Below are positions 11,426 through 25,000 of a stretch of 64,000 nt of DNA, piece after piece. This stretch comes from Siphonodentalium dalli (Eukaryota > Mollusca > Scaphopoda > Gadilida > Siphonodentaliidae). A program made the position numbers and the translations under genes. Below the pieces are notes generated by a model, which was not told where the DNA came from, ran no database searches, and was given only the letters and a program-made list of their open reading frames with translations. The stretch's first letter is position 1; every line of letters starts with the position of its first letter. The stretch spans positions 113,873,195 through 113,937,194 of the forward strand of contig CP136065.1 of assembly GCA_032622095.1 (NCBI GenBank), given 5' to 3'.

Positions 11426-11929
11426 AGAACAATTGACCAGGTCAGTCGCGCAATTATTGGAAGAGCCACGGTCAATCATTTTTTTTTAAACCAAATTTTA
11501 CATTTAAATTATTCCTTTATTTAACCAAAAAAAAAAATTAAATGATAAAATTAACTTTTACTACTTGCTAAATTTTATCTTTTAATTATTTCATTTAAAT
11601 TTTAGACTAAAATTTAAAAATATACAGTCCCAGTATTTACAGTATACTAAGTCCAAGTCTTTATAATCTGTTGAGTGACCCCACAGTCATTTACTTGCTT
11701 TGTTAGTAATAATTTGAAGGATTACTTGTTTAAACGCAATTGTTATCAAAATATTTTATGTATTTTTTATAATTTCTATTTATATGTAATACTATAATCT
11801 TGGTGGCGTTACCATTTCTGACTATGGTTTTCTTGTTTTATTTGACAATGGACACCTTTCCCATAATGAATACTACTGGTAAGAGTTACGAACAGCTCAA
11901 AGTAGTTGCACAATGAACGATTACTACTA
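11426..11929. other. AT-rich spacer
   Basis: Very AT-rich (about 11475-11625). About 40 bases near 11805-11845 (GCGTTACCATTTCTGAC and onward) recur inverted near 46230-46275, so a small dispersed repeat is present. No gene seen. Confidence 0.4.
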
Positions 11930-12990
11930 TTATAATTACGAATAGCTAATAGAGGTCGTAATTTTTTTCGGACGGTCCAAAATATTTTCGCAGAATTGAC
12001 GACTATACGAATCCGTATGTGAGAACATTGTTCAAACTTCTTGCCACTAGCAGTAAGGTGATATGGTTATGTTTGCCGTGATTATTGTATACCTAATTAT
12101 ATTGTTATTATGTCATAGCCAGTGGTTGGCTCGATTATTGTATGTCAAGCGCGCGTACAATTATTCACTTCTCAACACCGCAATCGTAACTAAATACAAT
12201 TATGGCAAAACGACAACTGATAGAAAGAACAGTGATGCTAGTGCCGTATCAGTAGTAGAGTGTGGTCAATTGGACGCTTTCCACACAATGATCTACTATA
12301 TACTGATCAGAATTATGAATAGCTAACAGTAGAGTCGTAAATTTTTCGGACGGTCCAAAAACGTGTTCGCAGATTTGACGATTACGGATAACAATGAGTC
12401 TGTTTGTAAGAAAATCGTGTTGTTCGAACTTCTTGCCACTCACAATAAGTTGATATATTCTATTTGTCATGATTATTCTGTACTTAACATTATCGAAAAC
12501 GAAGGTTATGGTGGCAACGGCGACAAGGAAGTGGACGAGGTACGGTTCAGAGAAAGTGATGTGTGTAATTCTTCCAAATGTTCCTTTATGAGAACGATGT
12601 CCAATTTGGCAGTGTATTTTTGCTTTGTTTGTTGGCTTCATTGCTGGCAACAGGTCTTGATTTACTGTTGACATAATATCTATCCGTCGACACGTTTAAC
12701 CCTTTGTGTTTCGCAAGATTCCCGCGCTTCAAGGCGACGAGTGATTTGATTGCCACAAGAGATATAAATTAAGGCCACAATGCGATTGCAATTTAAGGAC
12801 ACAATCTCAGTCAACTCGTACGTCGCGGTCAAGAAAAACGACATTGAACGTATTACTATATAATGTATTTGTGAGTTGTGTTGGAAACCCGAAACCGTAA
12901 GATTTTATTTCGTACTACGGATACGGCAAAATGACCAGTGATAGAAACAACGCAATTTCAAGTGACGCAGTACCCAATTCGTAAGTATTA
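11930..12990 (+). repeat. Diverged direct duplications, possible gene relic
   Basis: The segment 11930-12110 is repeated at about 12310-12490; both contain TTTTTCGGACGGTCCAAAA, a TTCTTGCCACT block and a GTGATTATTGTA-like block. A second pair, about 12195-12250 and 12915-12985, shares GGCAAAAYGACMA followed by TGATAGAAA. In the second copy this is followed by a good splice donor (GTAAGT at 12981). No family is recognised; it may be a duplicated first exon or only a repeat. Confidence 0.45.
12931..12980 (+). other. Candidate short first coding exon (weak)
   Basis: An ATG at 12931 opens 50 bases encoding a short polar peptide and ends at AATTC followed by GTAAGTATT. A possible next exon at 13269-13343 can be read in the matching phase after an AG, encodes an acidic stretch (motif SWENPDSESETDYG) and ends before GTAATA. 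A related SW-D-NPDSD reading occurs on the minus strand near 14605. No known family is recognised, and the segment is itself duplicated at 12200, so this could be repeat-derived. Confidence 0.15.
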
Positions 12991-13434
12991 TCACTAGAGG
13001 TTCATTATACGAAAGGTGTCCATTATATTTATCAAACTTGAGATGAAATACAAGAATTGTCACGGATATTCACAAGGTCTTAGACACAATCGCGAACTTA
13101 TACATTCAAAAATTCTAGAGTCTATGTGTATTAATGTTTCATTCCATAGTTTATGAACCTATACGATAAAGCTGGTTAGATATAGAAACGATGTCCGTTT
13201 GTCAATGTCGAATAGCTGACGTCATATGTAACGGAACGATACTGAAGCAGTGAAATGACATCTGCAGAGAGTCGTTATTTCGTGGGAGAATCCAGATTCA
13301 GAATCCGAAACTGACTACGGGGCGGAGCTAAATCGTGATTACGCGGATTCTAGGTAATATTTTTAAATACACGTGGTCGCCAACAGCTCTCCTATATCAA
13401 ATTCCGAAGACGTTGTGGAGAACACGTGAAACTT
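12991..13434. other. No established feature
   Basis: Contains only the speculative second exon (13269-13343) mentioned with the 12931 candidate. Confidence 0.3.
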
Positions 13435-13700
13435 GTCAGTGGTACAGGGACGTGGCGACAGGGATTTGTTGGAGTGTCTACCCCCCCCCCCAACTTTGGT
13501 ACATTTCCAACAGTTGGAAATGTCATGCCTGACACAACAATAGTTGTGACTATTTAACACCAGGTTGGAATTGTTGGAATTGTTTGATTTTCCAACCAGC
13601 AATTAGTGCATGAAATGGTCATCAGTTGGTAATTTTCCAATCTTAGGGTATGTCAGGTTGGAAATTACCAAGGGGTGCAAATGAAATTCTGCGAACCCGG
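13435..13700. repeat. Copy of the TTGGAAATTTCCAAC-rich dispersed repeat
   Basis: Starts near GGGACGTGGCGACAGGG, has a run of C (13481-13490), then repeated short palindromic blocks such as CATTTCCAACAGTTGGAAATG. Inverted relative to the copy at 44690-45030, which ends in the same CTGTCGCCACGTC block after a run of G. Related sequence is also at 6840-6985, 41820-42240 and 50213-50440. Non-coding. Confidence 0.65.
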
Positions 13701-16700
13701 GAGTATGATGTTTGGTTCAAGGGGGTGCAGTTGGAAATTTTAAGGTGGATCCCCCATGGGAACCCACGTCCCTAGAACTTGTTGTACGTGTGGGTTTTTA
13801 ATCAAATTCAAATAGATTGACTGCCATTTCGACTATATAGTACTGCGATCCTAGAATAAGCTTTATATTTATGTGCGTGAGACTGGGAGATGCAGCTCAC
13901 ATGGGAGCACAATACCACACCATTAGCTACATGGACAAAGCTTTATTTTGACAAAAACTTGCCTGTGTTTCGGCACTGCAGAGAATACTGTGCGACTGCA
14001 AAACATTTTAAATATTAAGTTGTTATGACTAGATAGTACAAACGTGTATCTGATAATCCGTAGATATCACATAATCCTACTATTTCTTGAATACGAAGGA
14101 AGATATAATTACAAACAAAGCAACTGAACAAAGCAGAAGACGTAATCCAGTTCACGTGAGTTCGGTGAATAGTGACGTTATCCGCCGAATTTTAAATTGA
14201 TATGAGTTGGGGGTATTTAATGGATGGAATTATGAAATGAACATGATGAAAGTGACAATGAAATTGACAAGGCTTTGCGTCAAGTTCGTCATCAACACAG
14301 AGTGCCCCCTCAGCGTAACTATCAATAACAATATTTGTCTAATTTCAGTAAAATTCTCCCCGTTTACACTCGACAACACAAATTTGTTTTCTGCAATAAT
14401 TGTACCCAAGGGACTGATTGTTATGTTTATTGTGTTTTTAAACTCTGAGGTGTGGAAATCTCGGTCTGTTTACATTATGAATCTGGATTACGACGAAATA
14501 ACCATTACAGTCAGTTCGTCTATCGATTCTTGTCGGTTCGTTTAACGAACCATCTTGTATTGAGTGTAATACGTAATCGGAATCTGGATTATCCCACGAA
14601 ATAATGACTCAGGTGAATTTATATCGATTCCGACTTTCTTACATTGACAAAACGGTTCCATCGAAAGACGAATATCCGCACACAGGTGGTGAATTTAAAA
14701 TGACTTTTTATATTATGGATTAATCATACCCGCTCAATTCTTACATACGACATAAGGACTTTCGCCCTTCCGTTACATGTTATTCTGTCGATGGCTGTAG
14801 CTTCTGGCACTCCGTGTTTTAATTTAATTTTGCAAGCCTAAATTGAAAATCACACTCAATTTAATAACAGAAATTGCATTTCAGGGCCATGGAATTAAGA
14901 GAGCTCTGTGTGCTGGGGCATTCCTAGCCGGCGGCGACACTCCATATTACCGCATAGCCCAACCAATGTAAGTGGTTGTACAAATATTGTTATATATTCC
15001 AACTGTCTACCCATTAATCGGCGCTGTCGAAGGTTTAAATCATATAAACGCGCGAGAAATATCATCAGTATAGTTCACCCTGACATAGTAGTATGATAGA
15101 ACATTGTATCTCAATAATCCTGAGGCCGATTGTCTGGATATTTTACATGTATATTCCGTATATTAGGACAGATGACGTGGGCGACACACTGAGTGCTTGC
15201 ATGCTTGAGTGACCACCGTTCTGGCAGAGGTAGTGCTCGATTCAAAAGTCACGTTAGGAGGTTACAAAACTCATTTCAAGACTCATTTGAAGAATAGCTT
15301 AGTGATGCATGTAACCCCATGTCACGACAGCCTTGCATATCCTCATTGTAATGAGTTGATACTGAATTCAATACCACCACGAGGCTGCCAATTCCTCTTC
15401 CAATATATGGGGAATGTCGTATATGTTACTGCCCTTATCCGCTCTTGTGCAGACTAATCGCCCCCTTTGGTGTCATATATAGTTGCCAAAATCACCAAAG
15501 ATGAAAATGCATATGTCGTGAACCGAGAATGCTGACATTTGATTACGGTCAAAAGTCCAGCATACGTGAACATGTTCCCTCTTTATGAACCCAGTGATTT
15601 TGTATTTTTTTGGAAAGTTTACTCTCCCATTTGATGGGAGTTCATTCAAGCATGTAACCACCTACCATATAATTAGTTATAAGAAATGTTGGTTCGATCG
15701 CATTCTAATTACCACAACTGAAGATATCCTTGAAAACATCAGTGGGAACTTACTGTTTTAGATGTTTAGGTACCGAGCTCTCTTAATTGGAGACTGATCG
15801 CCAATTTCAATACATTTATTACTTTCCTTGTAGTAACAACGATCTAGTATCGATAATATAATAAACAATTATTAGTTTAAGTCGAAGATGTCTGCTGAAA
15901 ATGTCCCGGTTAACAGGTTTTCATAAAAATCAAATTTAATTATTTAACAAAAATTAGTTTGTGGCTGTAGTCATAAACTAGGTTACGCACATGTAATCAC
16001 AATTAATTAACGGTTGTGGATTGGGTAACATTTACCACACGTCGTGTAAAAAATATAATATTATGTCGAGACGGGCGTCAACTCAAGACACCCGCTGAAT
16101 ACAGAATAAATTACATTCCTCGGACAAGTGTGCATATAATGTAACATTTTATTTGATATATTTGCCTGAAAAGATCTCGATGACTATCGCGTTCTGTTCT
16201 TTGCATTCCGGTTTGCTGCCATCCGTAAAAATATATGTATTAACGTCGATTGGTACTCAATCCAGTCGTACTCAGTACAGTGAAAGTTATGAGATTTTGT
16301 TCGACTAACATGTTTTATGTCCATTTCCATTGGCACTCTACACCCCTCATATTTGGCATATTGGTAGAGTTATTGTTATTACTGCAGGCTAAACAAATCC
16401 CTCAAATAAAGACCATTTGTGTACAGTCCCCATTCAAAAAACAGATTTCCATAAAACAAATTGTACTGATACCATCAGTGACTTCATTTCATGTGGACTT
16501 CACGGGGGAAGGGCGTGACCATGGATTCAACCTATGAGCATGATTAATGGAGACACCACATCTGCGAATCGACATACTTAAACAGTATACTTATGTTGAG
16601 CAATTCGCTGAACGCTTTGTAATTTATGGCCGACGAATGGACAATTTACTTGCTGGTGGAATCAGATAATTTGCTACGCGGATTTGCTTATACATGACTT

Positions 16701-17206
16701 CCAATTGGCAGTGTTTCCGTTTTAGGACGTTAGAAATTAGTTACGGTGCTGTTATAAAGAAGAGAGTGTTGCCACTTTTATCGATATCCCAGTCGTTCTC
16801 AATCAACGACCCAAGAGGCACGTCAGTGAAGAACAAAAAGCATCAATCAATGTGCGATGATGATAGCTTGTACCATGGGGAACATCCATTTACGCTATTG
16901 TTAGACGAAGCGAGCTCGTACCTAACATGATGTCCACAATAGCCGAAGTGTATTTCACAACGGGCTTGACAAATGGCACAGTAAGCCCGCCTGATCTGTG
17001 TCGTACACCAGATAAGTGCACACAAGCTTCGACATCACACGATCAATGATGGATATGATCACACACCAGATAGAACGCCACCATTATATCCTCATAATTC
17101 ATTACAAACAGATCAACAGGCGAGACTAATCACTTTCAAACGGCGCAGATATCACATCGCACAAAGTTCTATCCAGATCTCAGTCTTCTGTTCACTGGTT
17201 CAATTG
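13701..17206. other. Gene-poor 3' intergenic stretch
   Basis: I see no recognisable gene, RNA gene or transposon. Open frames of 60-112 codons (for example 14207-14545, 15209-15457, 16250-16537) show no domain, no related duplicate and no splice context. The minus strand around 14450-14610 has an open stretch whose start resembles the weak exon at 13269-13343 in inverted orientation. Confidence 0.35.
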
Positions 17207-17292
17207 ATATATATATATATATATATATTTGTGTGTGTGTGTGTGTGTGTGTGAGGGTGAGGGTGTGTGTGTGAGGGTGGGAGGGTGTGTGG
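17207..17292. repeat. Compound microsatellite (AT)n(GT)n then GAGGGT-rich
   Basis: Simple repeat: AT dinucleotides at about 17207-17228, then TG dinucleotides, then GAGGGTG variants. Confidence 0.95.
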
Positions 17293-18812
17293 ATGAGGTG
17301 GGGTACAACCTTAATGATGTTTGGTTTAAGGTTCGGCAGCGAGTGTTTGCTGACAAAGATTTCATTTAAAATTATATTTTCAATATTCTAGCAAATAACA
17401 TGAAATATTTGTTATTCTATAACTTGTTCTCCACCAAAACATAGTCACGTAGCCTCTTCCCTCTTCTGTTCACAAATTCCTCTCACAATATGGAACTTTG
17501 TGCGATCTGTGTACTAAGATAATAAGATATGGATGTTAACAGTTTCCTACTTACCGAACAAACCCTCTATATTTTCACCCGCTCAGGAGAAAGTTAATGG
17601 CAAACGCTCTTTTTGCACATTCTGCAGTGGAGGGATTTGGATCCCCGGAACGTGACCATTGAAAAGCCAACAATGACTGTGTTCGATTTAAACAGACATG
17701 GCTCACTCGAGATTCCAAATTGTGTCTACGTAATTTGGAAGGAGCTATAATATAGGTTGACAAATACACGAAATATTGATATACCGGCTTCATATATGCT
17801 CTGAAAAAATACTTTCCAATGCTACAGACATTTTCTAGTAGTTTTCAATTTCGCACAGAGATGAAACAAACGCTATTTATTTGTATACCATATCAGGAAT
17901 AGAACAACACGGGACACTCTTTGCTGCTCCATGACGTTCAACTGGCTGTTTTTGTTTGGGACCCAAATATTGTGTTCAAAGTTTGTTCGTGTGTCTCCAA
18001 TGCGCCTTTCTGGGTCATACAATGCTCGAAGTAAGGTAGTTAAAGTATCCATCGACTTATTTCGATACAATGAACAATTCAAAGGCGAATATTATCAGGT
18101 GAATTTTGTAGCGCAAACCGCCATGTGGCTTTAAGACTTAAATATCTCGGGAATTTAATAAAAACGACAAATAATCGTCAATCGTCATGTATATTAATCT
18201 CTTTCTTTTGTTATGTTCCTGGGATCAAAATAGGCCGATAACTGGAATACATATTCCTGTTTATATGCAGGCTTAACATGGTTAAGCCTGCATATAAACA
18301 GCGTTTGTTTCATCACAGTGACGAAAAGAATAATTTCCTCTCCTTTCTCTCCGAGGCGACCAATGATTCTCATTACTTCAATAAGTCTGTTCAGACCTAG
18401 TTCGTACTGTATATAATTGCATATTTTGATTCAAGGAACATGACAGAGGGGGGAAATGGGAGCAAGCGATCTCGTATCCTGATCAATTCATACCCTGCGA
18501 AAAAAAGGAAATTTGTACACGATTATGAGTCAATTCGTAACCTCCAGCTGAGTCAACTCTACCCTTGCATGTACCCTATGAAATGACATAGGAGCGCACC
18601 AGAATGCCAACTGTCGATATGCTCGGTTTTGTTCATCGGTTTGAGCGCATAGTCTGGCCTTCTGATGCTCTTCATGTCATTTCCGAAGGAGGGTTGATAT
18701 ATGTTTAATTTGAGAGTTGAAGATTACAATATGCTTGAAATCATTACATTCAACTGATAATAGAAATTTGTGACCGTGTGGTCATTTACGGATGTCACTG
18801 CAATTTGTAATA
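17293..18812. other. 3' flank of the cyclase gene
   Basis: No second gene recognised. Contains the perfect hairpin at 18258-18300. A pair of overlapping open frames at 17873-18134 on opposite strands has no recognisable product. Confidence 0.4.
18258..18300. repeat. Perfect 20-bp hairpin with 3-base loop
   Basis: TGTTTATATGCAGGCTTAAC, loop ATG, then the exact complement. It lies about 0.6 kb downstream of the cyclase stop codon on the gene strand. Could be a small palindromic insertion. Confidence 0.9.
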
Positions 18813-18818
18813 TTTATT
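18813..18818 (-). promoter_or_regulatory. Candidate polyadenylation signal AATAAA of the cyclase gene
   Basis: TTTATT on the plus strand, AATAAA on the minus strand, about 100 bases beyond the stop codon at 18922-18920. Position and sequence suit a short 3' UTR; transcript data are needed to confirm use. Confidence 0.4.
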
Positions 18819-18919
18819 GATCACACTGTCTACATCACTCGCTAAACGTGTATCTCACGCACTCGTGTTCATGTAAGGCAAACATGTGCAGGTGCAGCTT
18901 CACTCATAGGCACAAAAGG

Positions 18920-19058
18920 TCACTCAATTGAATGAGCTGGGGACTTAATTCTTGATAGTATGTATGTGTCCATCGGTACACTCTTGCCCTTCATCTTGAT
19001 GGCGCCCCTATACCGGAAGTCGAAACTTTCGTCTGCGCACTGTGGTTCCATTAGGCAT
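18920..19058 (-). CDS. gucy1b1: gucy1b1 exon 8 (terminal)
   Basis: Residues 570-614 and stop. Acceptor TTCAATTTCAG precedes; the first base completes the split Lys569 codon. Begins CLMEPQ, matching the family CLMSPE, and carries the KMKGK element near the cyclase C terminus. The tail after LSRIK is short and unrelated to the isoprenylation motif of beta-2. TGA at 18922-18920. Confidence 0.93.
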
Positions 19059-22000
19059 CTGAAATTGAAAAGGTGAGTTGCTTGACATGAATGGAAAATG
19101 GAAATTATTTCATCTTGTAAGTAAGTGTAATGCAGTGAGAAATTCGCACTTCCGCGATTGGATGCATCGACTATTTAATAAATGTAGACCTTCTTGCGGA
19201 TGAACAATTCAATAAGGCATTCGTCTGCAGTTAATTCGAACGCATTCAGATTATTTGTTCCTGCTTCTACGTGCACTGTCAAGCACTTCTACAATGTATA
19301 ATGCGACTGAATCTACATTAAGGGCGGCCGGTATGATTTCCAGGCTACGGATGGGATCAACACCAAATCAAGAACAATTAACATCATTCCATGTTAATTG
19401 TTGTATGGAATGGTATTATTTCCAAATTATGCTGATTCATTGTTCCGTTTCGACAAAGCTATAGTTCAAGCGACAAGAGCTCCTAATGTTGCATGAATGC
19501 TCAGATTATATCGACTAATTTCTCGCTGTTGTCATTTTTTTTTTGGATTAAAATATGTTGAGCGGACTCTGAGAGCAGTAAATACTTATATACGGACTAC
19601 ATATGGATCGAAAAAAGGAGAATTATCACTTCAAACAGAAAAACAGGATCCACTTTTATCCAACACGTGACAACGTGGTTATTTATTTATATGGTAAAAT
19701 AAAAAATACTCTGCTTTCTATCAAAATCGTTGACAACCCTGATCATTTTAGTGATATACAATGTTTTAAAATAGAGTCGGTACAGGCCGGCGCACAGTAG
19801 AGTCCAATTGCTGGGGCGTAGCTGTACCGCGCACTCAAGCGATTCATAGTGCTTAGCACTTATTAATCTTATCGCCAGCAACCCTAAGCACGTTAATTAC
19901 TATCGATAGGTGCTCGCTCACGTGATACCGGCTTGTTGATTTATATTCAAAATGGCACCGCTGTCGTAATTTTATTGGTCACACTCGCAATGGTAGCTCA
20001 GCAATCGGGCTCGCATCCACGCACACTTGAGCAATTTGCCCCACGGGTCCAGAAACTATCAAACATGCATGATATGCGAACTCGATTGCTCAGAGCAATC
20101 GGAGTCGTATAAAATGCCGCACATGTAGCCAATTTGCCCAGAGACCGATAGCTCAGCAATCGGGCTCTATAATGTGCGCCGGCTTTAAGGAAACCTGGGG
20201 CCTGTTTCATGAAGCAATGTCATAAGATTATCTTAAGATGGACTTAATCTAAGATCTAAGGTGGATCTTTCAAGAACGCGTTTCACAAAACAAGATTAAG
20301 TCCTACTTAAGTAGTAATTTAAGTTCGCGCGCTTTTAGACTGGCTCTCGACAATTTATTACAGCTATGCATAGAAAATGTTGGTTCTGTGTATGTTATAT
20401 GCCTAGGTACAGTGTCTGGTGACAGATACTAGGGCGTGTCTAAGAATAATTATGTTATTTTAATGCAAGGGCGATAATCAGTATAATGACTGGTGCATAC
20501 TTAACTGCACGAGCGCGCCTTTTAACTGTGTTTTCGCGTCAGACCCCATCCACACATAGCTGCATGCTTCCAATGCCTATTTTATACAAACGCAACGAGC
20601 TCAAATATTTTATTTCAGTTATTAAAGGGACTTATACATCGTAACTCAGAATGTGAACCTTCACCCATATAACATGCCACTACGGCGACGCGAGACATAA
20701 TTATGTTCGCCCCGTTCAATGCTGATATTAGGTTCTAATACATTATACGCCTTTGAAGCATCTATAATACCAGGAAACCGAATATGTCGCCACGACGACA
20801 TACACATACAATGCAACACAATGGAAGCACTGAGCTAAACGCTCTTTATTACTTGCCAACATTCACGGAATACTAAAACAAAACGCTCTTTATTTATATT
20901 GCTATACTGTGAATAGGACTTCATATCGTGCTCCAAATAGACTTATTTCCAATCTGAGACATACTTGTAGAAGCCATATATAAATGATGTTAATGCCATT
21001 TGCTCTGGTTCTGTTTACAAATGTGCTAAACGCTGTTATAATTAACAAACTGCGTATGCACTTCGAAAGTACGTTACGTTGAACGACATTCTGCATATAT
21101 GTTTTAATAAAAACCAAATCAACGACTTCTAATAAAGAGCGTTTATAATGAACAACACGTGAACAGACGGCCGGTTCACATGCCCCTAGGGAAAATTACT
21201 AAAATACCAATATAGACTATACCACTGATATATAGTCTATATTGGTATTTTAGTAATTCCCCCAGAGGTCTGTGGGCCGGTTCACAGTGATATTATATGT
21301 TCTTTCGCGGATCCCGGTGTGCCCGCGCGGTCCGTATACTATATACATGCTATATATCTTTTTATTTCATAGTTAATAGATTATGATAATATACATAATA
21401 ATAATAAAATAACACATATTATGTATTATTATTATCTTGCCGATATATATACGGGGTACACATACAATACATTTTATAATCAAATTATAACATAATAATA
21501 TAGAAAGGCAAGTAAATAATAATAATAATAGCTGACATAAGCATTTATAAAAAAACTGAGTATAATCATTCACTATTATCCTCGATGTGAAAATGTTCGG
21601 ACTAATTGTCTCAACATGATTATTGTCTACAGTGCGATTGGGTGATTTGAATCGCAAATGATGTTCAACTCTATGTAAATATATTTTTTGTTACAGCAAT
21701 TAGAAATGTATAAATAGTCCGGTCGTGGCAGTTTACAGTTAGCAGCGGACACCCCGCCAATCTTGCAACCACTGGCCACGTCACTGCTATATAGCTTACC
21801 AGTTGGTTATTAATTACTACCATTTCTGAAACACCCATCCGTGCTAGCAAGGTGTTATTCAGTTAAATGTGTTTATAATACTATATACATGAACTAGATC
21901 CCACCCCATCCACATTTCGGACCAATTGCGAATCACAACGTAGGTCTTAACTTTAAGATTATCTTATGACACCTCACACCAGTCTTAAAGTTAAGACCAA

Positions 22001-25000
22001 CGCTAGACCATCTTAGGTTAAGACTTTGTTCGTGAAACGCACTTATGACTGAAGTTTGAACTTATGACCATCTTAAGTCCCAACTATGTCATAAGTTGCC
22101 TTCATGAAACAGGGCCCAGAAACACAAATATTGTTTCTTTGGCCCGATCAACCCGTGGAGAAACGTGTTAATGTCCAATGTGGTGCGTGAAAAATTATGA
22201 CCCATTGGTCTTTTCACATTGAAAATTGAACATGCGCACTATACATTTTAAGTTGGCATTTAAGGGTCAGATGCACGTTTGGCCAAAATTTCCTGGTATT
22301 TTCTAAATGGATTTTCTCAAAATCGTCAGGAATTTATTTGTGAAATTTGGTACAAGCGATTATTGTAATACAATATTTAAGAACCATTGAACAATTGGTT
22401 ATTATAATCTCAATTACTTCACTTTTATGGCATGGGAAATATTTAAAATTTCACCGTTTTCAGGTACCAAGAACTTCCGTAAATTATATTTGTTTCAAAT
22501 TTGCGGATCATATGTCCATGATATCATATCTGAAGATCATGAGAGGAGACTTAATTTTTCTTGATTAATGAAATGTGATGATTATTTTCACTTAGAAAGA
22601 CAACTACCCACAAATAATTTTCTACATTTGAGAATTTTCATGTCATTCAATGAAAAATTGGGCTGAGATGAGTTCTGGGTCATGGCTTCATAACCATGTT
22701 AAAGTTGACCACCATATCTCTTAACACTGTGGCATAATTTCTGTTGATTGATCTCTGCTTGAGTGGACCACACTGCATATCAACAGTTGTTTTCATTGGG
22801 CTGGAATATTTCTGACTGCTTTATTCTTCATTATAATATATGGGGGTATGACACTATATTATGCAATTTAAAAATCTAACTCCACATTATGATACAAATG
22901 AAGCCTTCTCTCATAGAGCCAAGACAATAAGCTGTTTGATGATTGGAGTTTTGTGTGAAATTATTAATTATTCTAGCAGTTCTTGGTACCTAAAGGGACA
23001 ACAAAGAACATAATATTTTCAACCTCTCAAATGTATTAAAATCCATTATTTTTGTTGTCTCTTAATAACTGCTCAGATTCTACATAAAATGAAGATGATA
23101 TGATATGTGAACTTCAAGATTTTTCGCCAGATAAATCCAGAAAAATACTTTGTTGAAAATCTCTGGCCATATCTGGCTGTATTTATGCAAAACGTGCATC
23201 TCCATCTTAATAAACATCGACTTACTTGTACGCGTGTTCTGACACATTGACCTTGTTTTTCTCTCCGGTTGTCTCAGTTCGACTTGTAAGGTTCACAGTG
23301 TTTCCGAATAAGCAATATCTAGGCATCCGTTTCCCGATCACGCCAGTTACAACCTCACCAGAATGGATGCCGATCGTCATCTACAAGAATAGAGGAGAAA
23401 CAACGGTGATATATGTGACGTCAGAAAAATAAACATATCTTATCTGGATTAGATATGTCATCCCTGTCGAATCAAATGCAATACAATCATACATAGTTTG
23501 ACAATAATAAACAACAACGCACGTATTGTCCATCTATACTTTTTGTTGGGTCGCATTATATACACAAACTAGGATCATCTGGACTAATCATCAATATATA
23601 AACTCCTGTGAAATGCTATCATGGTAATCGCTTATCGTCGAATATTACGCCTCACCCAGAAAAGGTGGCTTCTGATTGGTCGTGAGCTGTGTTCTATATT
23701 GTGTAGCGTTAATTGTGCTAAATTAACACACTACTATACCAAACTAGTATGCAAAAAACAACGAACGGAGCCAGCAATCCTGAAAACAGATATACATGTG
23801 CCATAAATTGGTGTATTGCAATAAATATATCTATCTATCTATCTATATGGTATAGTGTCCAGTGGGGCAGAATGGGTCAGGTTACTACGTCTTCAACTTT
23901 TCGGGTAATAAAGACAGGGACCAGTCTATCGCGCGAAATTCGACAATTGTCTAAATTTATAGTTCATGGAAGTCAAAGTACATTTTAATGAATGTTTTTC
24001 GTTGATATAACTGCTTAGTGAATACGAGTTGCTATTTAGCTGTCGTCTGTCATTGTTTTTGTAACTATCGTGTCTATTTATTTGCGCGCACTCAATGTCT
24101 CTTGTTGAATAGACTGGTTCCTGGTCCAAAACTGCAAAAGTCTGAAAACGTAGTAACCTGACCCTCCAGGCCTTTCGCTTCGCTTCGTGAACTATACCAC
24201 ACCACTGGCTCTATAACTGCGTAGTCAACTCCAAGCCATGCTCTTTTTTTATTAAATATATGACAGTTCTGCTTAGATGAAACTTTGTCTTGTATCATGA
24301 TTACTATATATAGTAAAGGATTGGGATATATACATCCCAATTTGAATGTGACATGTATCATCGGACCTCCTCCATCAGATTACGTGTAGTCATATATGTA
24401 TATTTATTATCATATATAGAGGGCGGCAATCGATCGTGCTTGTGGTATTGAATACAAATCATCTCGTTTGTGTAGTGTACTGTAGAGGCAGTGAAATGTA
24501 AAAAAAAAAAAACCATCAGAATGTGTCCAATAATACACAGCAAAACATTTAGATATATACTGCGTGACCTTGAAAATCAGTGTTATGTTATAGGAGAATT
24601 GAGCGTCTAAAATGGACGAACACTTGCGAAAAAGTATACACCAGAGTTCAATCTGGTGTCGGTGGATATGAAAATTAGCAGAAGTTTAAAAGCAAGTACC
24701 CCACGTGGATGATACCCCTTATGTATATATAGACCATACTGGACGAACATGGTCTTTGCCAACTCATATTACTGTTCACAAAGCTTCAAATAACCAATCA
24801 AATGTGACCAGCCTAGAGGTTGACTTGGGAGACATCTTCTACCTAAAATGTTCCACTTCTCCCTATTTTTGACTTCTATCTTATATACAGTATGCATATT
24901 TCAAACCAGTATATTTGAAGTGTATTTACTGATTATAATGATGTTCTTACTCATTCTAATGGTATTATACATGGAGTCTTATTGGATCATAGAAAGGTGA

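Larger units (their letters stand above)
19059..23225 (-). other. gucy1b1 intron 7 (4.2 kb)
   Basis: Donor GTAAGTCG at 23225, acceptor at 19059. Holds a 1.9 kb TIR element (20198-22117) and a complete TTAA-flanked element (22264-23206). 19059-19960 shows nothing else recognisable; 19985-20170 has the block GCTCAGCAATCGGGCTC twice around a short palindrome at about 20084-20103. Confidence 0.85.

Noticed and set aside
14207-14545. 112-codon plus-strand frame
   Set aside because: No family resemblance; the opposite strand is open too, and neither is supported.
19985-20170. GGTAGCTCAGC motif suggesting a tRNA or SINE head
   Set aside because: The downstream sequence does not fold as a tRNA; the phrase is part of a local direct repeat around a small palindrome.
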